64,000 bases of DNA, from contig JAGEMR010000055.1 in the NCBI GenBank assembly GCA_021030915.1, positions 62,001 through 126,000 on the forward strand, read 5' to 3'. Shown here one piece after another: positions 24,098 through 36,239 of the stretch. Each line of letters begins with the position of its first letter. The stretch's first letter is position 1. The position numbers and the translations under genes are program-made. The DNA is from Astrothelium macrocarpum. Its lineage: Eukaryota > Ascomycota > Dothideomycetes > Trypetheliales > Trypetheliaceae. The notes beneath the pieces were generated by a model, which saw nothing but the letters and a program-made list of their open reading frames with translations, was not told the DNA's origin and did not search any database.

Positions 24098-25196
24098 ATG
24101 TCCTCTTCTGAACAGGAGGTGCGGAAGGACAAGGATGCCCAGCAGCATCGTCAAGGCCCTGTCCACTATCCGTTTTGGTTCGGAGGCTCGGCCAGCTGTT
24201 TTGCAGCATGCGTGACGCACCCCTTGGATCTTGGTAAACAATCCCAGAAAGCATTCTATAATTCTGTGCAGGTACTAACACGCGCAAAGTCAAGGTATTG
24301 AAATGGTCGAGGAGAGCACGCCAATTTTCTTATTTTCTCATGCATAGCTATGTTACTAGGTCCGACTTCAAACCCAGAATCACAATGGGCCGCGTCGCAA
24401 CATGCTCCAGATGTTTGTCCACGTCTTCCAGTCTGATGGAGTTGTTGGACTATATCGAGGCGTATGACTTCCCCAATTGGCCCTTCCCCTCACTGGATGC
24501 ACGCTGACAGCAATGCAGCTCTCCGCGTCCTTGCTCCGCCAGCTGACCTATTCCACGACCCGCTTTGGCGTCTATGAAGAGCTTAAAGAGGTCTTCAGCA
24601 CCTCCCTATCTTCTCCATCGCTACCGACCCTCATCGCCATGGCGTCGACCTCTGGTCTTCTTGGAGGTATTGCGGGAAACCCGGCAGATGTGCTGAACGT
24701 GCGCATGCAGCACGATGCTGCCCTTCCAGTTTCGGAACGTCGTAATTATAAAAATGCAGTAGAAGGCCTATATCGAATGGCGAAAGAAGAGGGTCTCAAA
24801 AGTCTGTGGCGTGGAGTGTGGCCGAATAGCATGCGTGCAGTGTTGATGACAGCGAGCCAGTTGGCTAGTTACGATGCCTTTAAAGGAATGTTGTTGGATA
24901 AGGCGAAGATGGGGGACAACTTAACGACGCATTTCACGTCATCCTTCCTGGCTGGATTTGTCGCTACGACAGTCTGTTCGCCTGTAGATGTCATCAAGAC
25001 GAGGGTAATGAGTGCAAAGGAGAGCCAGGGAATGGTATCGTTGTTGAGTACCATCTTCAAGAGCGAGGGGTTTGGATGGATGTTCCGTGGTTGGGTACCA
25101 AGTTTCATCAGATTGGGCCCCCACACAATTGCAACTTTCTTGTTTTTAGAGCAGCATAAGAAACTATATAGGCATTTGAAGGGCCTGGAGGTCTAG
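24098..25196 (+). CDS. DIC1: mitochondrial dicarboxylate carrier (SLC25 family)
   Basis: Four exons: 24098-24233, 24290-24294, 24360-24461 and 24519-25196; 306 aa. Exon 2 is only five bases (TCAAG). It is flanked by typical introns of 56 nt (GTAAAC, branch ACTAAC, acceptor AAG) and 65 nt (GTATTG...TAG). The microexon completes the first carrier signature PLDLVKVR. The other two repeats carry PADVLNVRMQ and PVDVIKTRVM. The spacing QTQNHNGPRRNMLQMF followed by GLYRGLSASLLRQLTYSTTRFGVYEELK matches fungal Dic1 carriers, which exchange malate or succinate for phosphate across the inner mitochondrial membrane. Length and three Solcar repeats are normal. The exact substrate is inferred from family resemblance. 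Confidence 0.9.
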
Positions 25197-25985
25197 AAGC
25201 ATGCAAAGCATTCAACGGCGTCAATAGAGGGGGCCAGCTCGGATGCCGCGTTCTGAACTTGTCAGGATTCAGCGTTATATTTGGGTTCAAGTTGGTATAT
25301 AAACGGTGGATATGATGTTTTGTTTCTTGTTGACTCGTATATGGTTGGAAACGTACTGTGGAGGTGTCATTGTAGAAATCGCTTCTTCGCTCCATGTAAT
25401 TGCATCTCTGGCATATTTCTAAATCTGTAGAAGTTGATATTCTACCATAATTTTCACACTTATTCTTTTTGAACTAATCTGTTCTTGGAGACGTTTCGTG
25501 ATATCCGTGACAAATCAAAGAGTTGCATTTTGATATTGATTCTGTCTGAAAATAATCTAAGGGTGCATGAGGTACTTTCGAATATAGAAAGTCATAGTTA
25601 GGAGCGTGCATCATGAAAGTCAGCACCACTATGCCAAGCTTCGCCCACTGTCCTTGCAAGATAATCTTGGCTGTCTCAAACTTGACGCAAGCCTCAGCAG
25701 GAGATGCTTATTAAACTTTGACTTCCACGTGTTAAAAATTTCGTATTCAACATACTTAATTTTGAAACCCTAAGTTCAGCTTGGGTTTACCCTTATGGAC
25801 AAATTGTGATCTATCTGCGCGCAATGCCAGACCTAACGCCATTGATCAACTGGCACAAAATCTCAAGTGATTGAGGACCTTCCAAATGCAAGAGCATGCC
25901 ACAAACGCCATTTTCGAATGCTTGAACCGAGTCATTGATGCATGCTTTGAAACCCAAAAGGACAACGTTGAAGTGAGAAAATAAC
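25197..25985. other. convergent intergenic region
   Basis: 789 bp between the carrier and calcipressin stop codons. AT-rich and non-coding; nothing recognisable. Confidence 0.65.
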
Positions 25986-26864
25986 TCAAGTACTAGACAT
26001 CAGTTCTACTGGTGGCCTCGCAGTGTGAAAGAAGTATTTTTCTGTTTCTTCTGTTCCGTCCATTGGAGTAAGCGCTGTTGGGCTCTCTGTCGTGTCTTCT
26101 ACAGCAATCGCCGGCAAATCTGGACTATCGCCATGGTCATCTGGGTGATACACAATCGTGCTACTTCCGCTCCTCTGTCGCCCAGTCCTCGCGGCAACCG
26201 CTGACTGCCCACTTTCTCCCATTCTGCCCTCCTGCAGATCTGTCACATCCTCCTGAATCTGACCTGGCCGTGCGTGTAATCTCGAGAGTGCGCTTGCGAG
26301 GTCCTCCGCGTGGACCTCTTTATTCGGCGCCTCCTCGTTCCGTATCTCCCACCCAGCAGGTGGGCTTGGTGGGGGGGAAATGAAAAATAACTTTTGACTC
26401 TTAGGTGCTTGCAAATGTTGGTCCTCTGGGTTAATAGGCGTTGGTTGCCCAAAGTAGACGCGAATTCGGTCGTTGAGACCCATAATAGTAGTTCCATCAA
26501 GTGCAGTGCGGATGGACAGAGCAGCGTCAGTCGTGTGAAACGAGACAACGATACGGCGGAACGACTTGAGAGGAGAAAAGGAGTAGAGCGGAGCATGTTG
26601 GGAGAGTAGGGAGCGGATGGTTTCGAGGTTGGTAGGATGGAAGATAGTGGGCTCGTTGAGGTTCTGTGTAAGACATTAGGACTGCAAAGAGTGAAGGGTT
26701 GGAGAGAAGAGGCTTACTGTGATGAGCAACGTGTTTGAGGGAGGCGAGGGTTGGCTCAATGGAGGTAGATCTGAAAGATCCAGAGAGAGTGGTGGCGATC
26801 TCTGGCCTCTTTGAGAGGGACTTGACGAGTTGGATCCTGGAGGGGTTGAGGATTGGGAAGCCAT
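25986..26864 (-). CDS. RCN1: calcipressin (regulator of calcineurin)
   Basis: Two exons (minus strand), 26864-26718 and 26663-25986, with a 53-nt intron (GTAAGC...CAG); 274 aa. The splice joins NTLLITNLNEPTIFHP, the start of the RRM-like calcipressin domain. FRRIVVSFHTTDAAL and YFGQPTPI follow. The family signature FLISPPxSPP appears as FFISPPPSPPAGWE. Near the C-terminus STIVYHPDDHGDSPDLPAIAVED gives a PxIxIT-like calcineurin docking segment (PAIAVE). Calcipressins bind and modulate the Ca2+/calmodulin phosphatase and are phosphorylated in the SP repeats. The Ser/Pro-rich N-terminus looks disordered. Confidence 0.93.
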
Positions 26865-28688
26865 TGTGTAGGTTCAGTAGAGCGTGATTGTAGAATTTTC
26901 GGCGCGCAGCGCAGTGCTTTGGGAGAGAGCTCTGAGCTCGAAGAATTGTAGTTGTTGAAGATTGGAGCGAAGATTGAAGATACAGTGTTGAGTACTTGAC
27001 CCTTGGCTCGGTTGACGTTTGCGGCGCAGCAGGGTCAAAAAGGCAAACGCTGGCTACAATGGAATGGCCTGGAAGGCGGAGGCCTGCACTGCCATTGCCA
27101 ACAAATCAGCGATTCACATCCACACGCTGTAGCCGCGCGCTGTTGAGTGACGCCCTGCATGACCAATCCCCTTGCTTTCTGACCCTTTGCGTCTTGCTCC
27201 TTCACACCTGAATCCGGCATGTCGCGGCTCCGTCTTGGAGCCTTGGCGTATCTGCTGGCTCATCGATATAGACTCGCCAGAGATTCCGTTTCATCTATGC
27301 TGCGACCGGGCAAACGGATTGGCATGCAAACCAGGTGTGCGGCTTTGCCGTCAAGGCAGCACAGCAGGTCGGTGACGATGCATCTCGTCGTCACTGGTTG
27401 AGGCTCAGAAGCTTACCTACCGCATTACGGAACTCGGATCAATCCAGATTCCTTCCCTGCCTAAAATCCGGTAATTCTGAGCAGTGACTTAGGTAATCAT
27501 TCTACAATCCCGACCATCTTGGGACGTTGATTATTCAGTCACGAGACTGCCCAACTGCCTTCAACAGTCTACAGTGCAGAGAGTTGACTTGTATGAATGC
27601 AATTGGTCCGGATACCGCATCAATACTTTCCACTAGTCCTTGCCACGCTCTACGACTTCTTAGGCTATTCTTCCTCCTGAGTGCCCAAGGTCATATTTCA
27701 GGTTGAGATTTAGCATTCCGTCGGCAATGATTCATGGCCAACATAGGCGCGTTTTCAAGCCCATGCCCATCTTTCCAACTATAGGCAATGTAGACCTTGC
27801 AAGCGTACTTTTTGCAAGAAACTTCATCTGCTACTGTCACAAGGCATCAAGGCACAAGCATTGGGTATTTAATGGGCGTTCGCTGTTCCCAGAGGTTCCC
27901 CCAAGAATTGTCATGGACCACAAAGATTGGAAGTCAGCTGTTCGCGTATTTGGGGACCCGCCAATACCAGTTCGAGGCATTGGAAACATGAGGCCCTTGT
28001 TAAGAATGGCCTCTGAGAATTTTGATATCTGCCATGATTCAGGGCCTGGCTTACTTGTGTGTTTGAAATTGTATCCTCTGTGATTCACGACGTGTCTTAT
28101 AGCAAGATCGGAAAACTGGCAATGGTTCGTTTTTCAACCAGAGCTTTTGTCGTTAGTGGCCCAAATGGACTCCTCGTATGCGAGAGAAAAGAAAGCAAAT
28201 TGAGGCCTAACGAAACGAGGCGGTCATTCAGGCCGCGGATTTATAGGTCCCTAGAGCCACTAAGAAGAGAGCTACGGAAGGATTGGACGTGATAGAGGAT
28301 GAAATTGAATGGATACAGCAATCGGTTGGGATAAGACGTGGTAGAAGATCGAGTGGTCGTCTCGCCAAGGGGAGAAGGCGAAACTATTATCAACTTTACG
28401 CAGGAATTGGTAAACCAAGATCAAATGCTATTTTCCAACCCAAGTGAATGCATAATGAAGTTGAGATTGGCGGTCGGCGGTCGGGAAAGAGGAGGCTGCG
28501 AGCACCGTTTGCAGGGATATCCCAGTGCGCAAATGGAGTTTGAACATCGAGCCCTCTCACCCTCATGTTTATTTCCTTAACTCCACCTCAGCAATGTCGC
28601 CTGCTGAGTGAACCTTCTATACAACTCCGAAATTGAAAGCTTCACGCGCATGCTATCCTGTCTCTCTCTTCAACGTAGATAGCTCACA
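26865..28688. promoter_or_regulatory. long divergent intergenic region RCN1/RPB3
   Basis: 1.8 kb between divergent starts. Open frames up to 126 codons (for example 27703-28083, +) have no recognisable motif and no clear splice partners. I treat the region as regulatory or leader sequence. Confidence 0.5.
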
Positions 28689-29784
28689 ATGGACTATGGA
28701 ATGCCCTTGGAAACTGAGGACGCCAGTCCTCAGGTCACCATTCGCGAGGTCCGCATATTCCCATCTCAAGTCGTGCGTCATACGGGTTACTCTAACTACA
28801 GCCAGGCTAATTCCAGCGCCGTCGACTTCGTGCTCCGTAACGTTGATCTCGCCTTTTCCAACTCACTTCGCCGCGTTATGCTTGCCGAAATCCCGACCAT
28901 GGCCATCGATCTCGTTGAAGTCGAAACCAACACCTCCATGCTCCCCGACGAATTCCTTGCTCACCGCCTTGGTCTCGTTCCTCTTAGCGCTAAAAATGTT
29001 GACGAAGTTGCGTATACGCGTGATTGCGATTGTGAGCAGTATTGCGAGCGCTGCAGCGTGACTCTGATGCTACGTGCGCGCTGCACTGGTGAAGGCGTCA
29101 TGACCGTCTACGCTCGTGATTTGGTTGTTAGCGAGGAGCGCGCGAATGAGTTTGTGGGGAACCCGGTGATTGTGGATCCTGAGGGCAAAGGTCCTATAAT
29201 TTGCAAGTTGAGGAAGGGGCAAGAATTAAAAATGAAGTGTGTGGCTAAGAAGGGGATCGCTAAAGAGCATGCCAAATGGGCCCCGACCTCCGCCGTTGGA
29301 TTCGAGTATGACCCACATAATCGACTTCGCCATCTGGATTATTGGTACGAGAACAGTGCCAAGGAAGAATGGTAAGACCGTGGTTCTCTGCTCATTTTCT
29401 GGGTCATATAATAGCTCGCTCCAGCTAATATCACACAGGCCCGTCGGGCCAAACGCAGAATGGGAACCTGAGCCTGCCGAAGGCGAGGCTTTCGACTATA
29501 ATGCCGAACCCGAGACATTCTACATGAATGTCGAGACCGTCGGCGGTCTTGAGCCTGACGCCATCATGCAGCAGGGCATCAAGGTCCTGCAGCAGAAGCT
29601 TGCCTCGGTCATACAGGAGCTTTCTGGAGGCGATGACCAGCGCGATATGAATGGATATGGTGGAGCAAGTCCAGGTTATACGCCAGGCACGTCGTACGGT
29701 GGCAACGAGGGATATACTACCCCTTATGGAGGTACTACACCTTATGGCGCGACGCCTTACGGCCAGAACGGAGGTTCGTGGTAG
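28689..29784 (+). CDS. RPB3: DNA-directed RNA polymerase II subunit RPB3
   Basis: Two exons, 28689-29371 and 29439-29784, with a 67-nt intron (GTAAGA, branch GCTAATA, acceptor CAG); 342 aa. The alpha-like dimerisation domain is clear: FVLRNVDLAFSNSLRRVMLAEIPTMAID and FLAHRLGLVPL. The zinc-binding CDCEQYCERC loop is intact. Rpb3 pairs with Rpb11 to nucleate Pol II assembly. The C-terminus is a Tyr/Gly/Thr/Pro-rich tail (TTPYGGTTPYGATPYG) typical of filamentous fungi. The junction W|PVGPNAEWEPEP is in phase. Confidence 0.96.
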
Positions 29785-32700
29785 TTCTCAAAGACATTTC
29801 TCATGCTTTGTTGGCGTTCGGGACCACTTTTATACCCATAGCATCTGGAGGGTTCTGGGGGAAAAAGGCTAGGAGTTGATGAAGCTACTGTCGGATCTTA
29901 TCGATTTGCTTCGCCGGTGGCATTAGTGGCGTTACACGATACGTGTGGTTGCTTTGCTGAAGCTGAACTAAATTTGCTGTCGTAGTAGATTGCTGTTATG
30001 AAGGCATGCGTAGATCAGTATCTGTTCCCATTTCCTACACTCACGCGAGACGCCCCTTTTCGCTCTCTGCGCATTCGTCCAGCGATTCCTACCCGATCCA
30101 CGGTATTCTATTGCGAATCGTATGAATCGATGATCCCTTGTATAACCTGATTCTACTTGTGACAATGACGCCTGGCTGAGATTTTTCTCTCACACATCTT
30201 CTGCAGTAAGGTCCAGCAGGGTCATCAACGATACCTTGAACAGGACAGGTCGTGACACGAAAATCTGTTACAGCAGATTCAAACTCTATTGGATAAATTT
30301 ACTGACTGCAGATCCAAGAATCAGATGAAGAGGAGTCTACTACCAGCAGTGGAACCAAATCGGATTCGTAGTTGAGGGATTGCCGAAAAAGTACGCGTAA
30401 TTAGAGCAGTTCATCGTGTGTTCAACCAACAGGCCAACTCTTCAGAATTCGATGGCTTTGCGGCTTGAATCCGAAGAACTAGCATAGGAGCGTTACTATT
30501 AGACAATAGTAAAAAACGGCAACGCCAAGGCTTGCTCTTGTGATCTTCGTCCTCATCCATCTGCAGGAGAAGTTTCTAACAATGCCGCTCTGTACAAAAT
30601 CTTAGAAGTAGCGAACGAGATCTTCGACAATTGCCGAATACGTTGATGCCGAACCCGAGGGACGTGTGCCGTGGGAGATCCTGCACGCTAGAGAACTCGA
30701 AGACCACGGCGTGCTACGGGGCTCGGTTCCAGCCGCTGCACCTTACTTCGAATCGCTCTGAGGATCTAGGCAGCATTAGTGAAACCCAGGAGATGTCATC
30801 TTGCCGTGGTTACCCATACGGAAACTTCGTAGCGTCCCGAAAATCTAGCCACCCTTGGATTCATGCGCACATCTCCACTACCGCTGCAGTGGACAAGAAC
30901 CAGTTTGGACGACACCCGGCAATCCGTGCGTGCAGCAAGCGTCTCTGTTGGATTTCCATCAATCTCAATCCCAAACAGATCTCACTGGGATTGGGATGTA
31001 ATAATTGCACCCTGTCCTTAATAATAGAACGTTCCCAATAATCATGTCTCGTACAAAACCTTCTGGAAAGAAACCTCAAAAACCAGTACGCATGACTGGC
31101 ATCCTGGAGGACTCCTGTAATGAACTCTGGGCCGTTTCGAGGTCCGAATTGCCGATTGTCCAGTGCTGGTCAAACGAGTTCTGTAAATATTTCCAATTCG
31201 GATTCTAAATGTACACTTGGTTCGAATTCCGAGATCGCATTTGCTCACTGCGGCACGAGTGTTACCAGAGGGTGTGCCAGGAAATGTTGTAGATGTTCGA
31301 GGAAATAATTCGCCCAATATATGAGAGGGAGAGGTTCAGTGATGAGGAATAACTTAGCTTTTGACATATGGTTTTCCAATGAATGGACCACTTCTTCAAC
31401 GGCTTCAAGTCGAGTTGGGAATCCTCTTATCGGGCGTGTGGAAGATCAATAGTCTTGCCATCCATAACAACTCTTACTGCCTCTGGTACTGTCTGACTGA
31501 ACATACCGAAGCAACGACGCATCTCCATATCTTGATTTTTAATTGTCATACATCTAGCACTGTTCGTATCGATGATCGCCCTCAGGTTCTCGGAGATTAG
31601 CCTTTGGTGTAAAGCCTACGATGACTCGTCTTCAAGGTCTCCTTCATGAGAAGTCTATCGCTTGTTCCGGAGCTCATCACCTTGGCTGTTGTACATTACA
31701 GGACTGTACATTGATTATGCTGTTGCAGATCAAGCTGTCATATAGGTAGATACAGCACTTGAAAGATTGACGGTTCACATTCATGTTCTTACGCAAAACA
31801 GTAGGAAGTTCTACTAGACCTTGTCAACTTGAGTTAGATTTCCGCAAAATTAGTGTTTACTGCGAGTCAAGCTTGGCCTCACCAAAACGAACACTAAGAA
31901 AGCTAATGCTCTTCACAAGGGCTTATGACTCAGTAGGTGGATTGAGGAGGGGGCGAGGTGCTAGAGGATCGATCGGGTTTGAGGTCACACGTCGCACTAA
32001 GAATTATGTCTATTGATTTCCGAGTTACATCGGATATAAGAGTTTCGTTGCTTCACGAAAGCTAATTTCGTTACGAAGACTACACATCGTTAGTATTTCA
32101 GAGTGGAGATTCCAGATCCTTCTCCAAACGACTGTGAATGACAAATGTATGGTGATTTAGATTGACAGAGGGCTGAGCATCCAAGGTTGTGTCGTGTGCA
32201 ATGGACCTCACAGTCCTTCGTTAACTTTAAATAATGCTCGACATGGAAATGAATGAGGTAAAGGCCCTGAAAATAGATGTTGCCCACGTCTGTTTACACG
32301 AACTGTCACGCGGCCCAGATAAGCTTTCAAGTAAGTTCCCGTTAAGCTTTTAGTTCTCCGCAGCTAGGCATCTAGGATCTTATTAGACCTGGGCCTCTGT
32401 TATTCTTTGCGTCCAGATTCCAGCAACAGCGACTGTATTCGTGTCTACTTGCTAACCGCCGAGGCCGTCCAGTGTTCGGCAAAGAGGCAAGTAGAAGGTC
32501 TTGCTCGGGGATCTGGCTGAGGCACAAAAGAAGAAGTTTTGATCAGAGCTGGACCTCGTGTGGGAGATGAGCAGAGTCTCCCTCCCCATGATCCGAAAAC
32601 CAACAGAACCAAGGACTTTAATTGAAATGCTTGTCGACTCCACGTGCCTAGCATGGATGCCCCTTTCGGGTAAATCACTAAGCTCTAAGTTTTGTTCCAG

Positions 32701-34384
32701 AAGATTCAAATAGCATTATGAGGCAGCTAAGGCCTGAACAGCAGGATGCGGAAATGCCATTCCGATCTTGATCGCCGATAGTCTTGCTGTATCTGTATGT
32801 CTACGCTGAAGACAATACGGACATATTACTTCCAGAGAACAATGGATAGATGAGGGGTTCAACGTTGCGCATCTCGAGTCCTTTGCCGCATCGCCCTTGG
32901 AACCGGACTCTTGCGCAGTCCAATATTCATTCACTAAAATAGTTAGGATGGGTCGAGACATGATGCAACTAGATGGTAGTGGGACTAGCCGGAAGGCCGG
33001 CTCGAGTTACGAAACGTGGTCCAGACGAGGTTATCGACTGACACGCTGCCGTTCAACACAACCCACATTGCGAGAGAGGGGTATCACCATCACAATGGAA
33101 AGAATGGCGGAGATGGCCAGAAAAGACAGCTTTCCATTCGTCGGCATCAAAGACAATAGAAGAAACGATATCCCCATTGACACCCGCCATCCTGCTAACG
33201 CGCCTGATGATCTGGGTCCCTAGCACATCGTGCGGGCAGAGGTTTGCCGTCCATCTGCAACGCTCCGCATGGTCACTGCCGAGGTGTCCCGTCCAGGGCT
33301 AGTCAGCCTCTGGTGGCCTCGCGACTCAGTTTCTCTTGCGAGCGTCCGCGATCCAAGAGACTAAGCTGCATGATGCGCCACCGGAGATTTCTCTAAACTG
33401 GACCGTGTGTGACGAGATGGCGACGTGCGGAGTAGCCATCGACCCTTTCGCCATGAGTCTCGGTATCAGACAATCGCGGCAAGACGATGACAGCACGATT
33501 GTTGCGCGCCGTCGATGGCTTTTTACGAGCTGCGAGTCTAACCTAATCGATGACTTTGGGCAGCCTGCTAGTTAGGCGACTCCACCACCCCCACGGTGCC
33601 ACCCTCCCAGTCGGTCCTTATATCTGTAACGGCCCTTTCGCATATAGCTGCTTCCACCTTCCCTGTGGCGCGGTCCCTGGTGCCTATCTTGGGCTCGGTT
33701 CCGCCTTCCATCATGCAGGAGCTTTCGTGGATGGTGATTTACCGTACGTTCAGGATGTGATGTACCGTACGTGCGCCACCATTCGGCACAGAAGAAGGAT
33801 TGAGCATAGTAGCTTCCTCTGCATGCACCGTTTCACGCATTCTGCGGGTTCTCGAAGCCGTCAGTCTTGCCCATGTCATATTGGTACCTCCCCTGACTGG
33901 GTCGCCTGGCCAGGCTCTTTGTAGCAATAGTTGTTTTAGCCTCCTGCTCTTAATACGGCTGATATTCCTAAGTACTTCATGTTGATATCTTGCTTGTTTG
34001 ATTGTTCCTAGCCACCGAGTCTCATCATTGCTTAGCATTTGCTCCACCTCGCAACAGGAAGCTGGTTGAGGACCAGCCAGAGGGAGGCCATGACACACAT
34101 CGCTAATTGCCTCTCACTGAACAATGCATCGGCTACGATCATGGATGTACAAGACCCAGCAAATCCCCAAACGTGTTCCAACTTTGTCAGTCTTCCTTTC
34201 GACCACATGGCTCAATGAAACCCTAACTTCGAGAAACATATAGCCTGTAGACTCTGGCTATAGTGACCTGGTCCGACGAGCCAACAAGTGGAAACAGACC
34301 ACCAGTCCCAAATATCTTCTGTGGCCTCATCAAAGCAAGAGCCCTATCACTCCTGCTGGCGAATCACCATCAGAGGAAAAAGCC
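29785..34384. other. 4.6-kb gene-poor region
   Basis: No intact gene is supported over 4.6 kb. One stretch at 30633-30760 (+) reads as protein-like sequence (VDAEPEGRVPWEILHARELE) before a stop, with no recognisable start or partner exon. Another at 33020-33180 (-) reads as a hydrophobic segment (ISFLLLSLMPTNGKLSFLAI), preceded in another frame by a basic helix, like the tail of a fungal membrane protein. Both may be relics or chance. No terminal repeats, transposase or reverse transcriptase are seen. Confidence 0.5.
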
Positions 34385-36239
34385 ATGGCCCTTTCAGTGA
34401 TTCGTTCGACATCATCTTTAAGCGACACAGTGGCTACAAATTCTCACGATACACCGTTCGGTCTACGTCCAAAAGCTAGCTCCTTCTCCCGAAGACGAAA
34501 ACCCGGCGTAACGGAGCTTGGCTCGATGGCTACTGTACAAGAAACCACGACGGTCGATTCCCGTATGTATCCCTTTGTTTTTTTAACTGACAGACTTTTT
34601 GGAAGCTTACAGTACTATAGCAACTATTCCAGGCAGACCACCGGTTCGTAAACTTTCAAAGTATCCAAGAGATGCATCAGTTGGTCACGGAAGGTCCAGC
34701 AGTGCCCCCGGTAGCGCCCCTGGGAGTAATTGGAGAAATAATCCATTCGGAGACGCCATGATTTCTTGCGTAACCGAACCTACTCCAATACACATTCAAG
34801 GAGCTACCAAGCTTCAAACATCCAATGACAGCCCCCCAAAGAAGACATTGCTAGTGACTCAATTTGTACCGACTCAACTCGAGCCTATTGTTAGCCCGGC
34901 CCCCCCAGCAATCAAAGACAGTCGACCTCAGCTTCAAATCAAGACCAACTCTGAACCCTCGGAACCATTAGAGGACACGCCCCCAGCTCCACCTCCAAAA
35001 TCTGCACCTGTTGGAGGTAGAAATTCTCCAGGATCCAACCGAAGAACCCCATCACGTAAAAACTCTTCTAATACACTTGCTCGATTGGCATCGGCTTCTC
35101 AGGGTCTCACCGAACAAGGGTCTACCGAGTCATTTGGCTCAAAGTCACCAGAACCAAAGGTCTACACTCCAGCGACTATTGCTTCAGCAAGCACTTTCGT
35201 TCATAAGAAACAACTTTCGCATGCCGGCGGTCTTGAGAGTAGTCTCTCGACAGATATCTCTGTGGTTAACCGAGGGCGCCCAATTAAACGAGCACAATCA
35301 TTCGACCACCACGATAGGAAATCATCTGATTCTGCGTCTCCTACTCACTTGTCCGAGCCGAAAGAGGTCTGGAGGCTCCCAGTAGGACTGAAAAGGACCG
35401 AGGCAGTCAGTAAAATCAACGAACACGACAAGTGCAAACTTCAACGTCAAGCTGCATCTCAGGCAGACAAATTCGAAGTTTTGAGTGAAAGGGATGTGGC
35501 TACGCTTTCAAAGGTAGGGCTTTCAATCACATGATGAACCATATATTAGAACATGCTAACATCGTCACAGGAACTCCGTGCCCTTGACGAACGCTGCGAG
35601 TATCTGCGAAAGACGTACCGCTCTCTCCGTCAGGGCCGGCAAAAACTCCACGCACGCATGATGTCCTATTTGAAGCGCGAAAACGGAGCTATATTCACAC
35701 GAGATGGACTCATCCGGCAGGAAGAAGCGCTGATGGAGCTCGACCTCAGCCTTGACGACTGGATCAGCAAGATCGAGCAGGCAGAGAATCGCCGACTGCG
35801 CATCCGACAGAAAGTGTTGGAGCATTTCTGTGCTGCTATCACATTGGCACCGACTGAGACAGAAGCGCAACTTGCGATGACGCCTGCCAGTAATGTGGGC
35901 GTTGGGCATGCCATGAGGCCACAAGGCCTTCAAGGGGGTCAGGAGCAGACACCGCCACGAAGCCCAGTGGAAAAGGCAGAGAGCCCTAAGATGGCAAGCT
36001 CATCCCCGTCGCCACCAACGGCGACCGTTGCTTCTACGATACCAGAGTATGAAGTGAAGCCATTGTCAGGTGACAGTCCCAAGATTGGAGACCCGGAGAA
36101 GAGGAAGGATGTGCAAAGCATCAAAATCTATGCGGATGGAAACGTATTGGATTTATTTTCGGATATAGAGCAGGCCATCGATAACATGTTTGATTATGAC
36201 GATAAGAGGGCGACGATCAGTCTCGCAACTGGACAGTAG
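34385..36239 (+). CDS. Uds1-domain protein (up-regulated during septation type)
   Basis: Three exons: 34385-34562, 34621-35513 and 35571-36239; 579 aa. The 58-nt and 57-nt introns have good signals (GTATGT...TAG; GTAGGG, branch GCTAAC, acceptor CAG). The first 340 residues are Ser/Pro/Thr-rich and probably disordered. A coiled-coil region of about 345-460 begins DKFEVLSERDVATLSKELRA and continues LDERCEYLRKTYRSLR, the Uds1 domain (PF15456). Proteins of this family are linked to septation or conidiation in filamentous fungi by homology only; no biochemical role is firmly known. The tail is again Pro/Ser-rich and ends with an acidic amphipathic stretch (IKIYADGNVLDLFSDIEQA). Confidence 0.8.

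Noticed and set aside
30631..31041. 136-codon plus-strand frame
   Set aside because: No motif and an amino acid composition like random sequence. The more protein-like reading is in a different frame and ends after about 45 codons.
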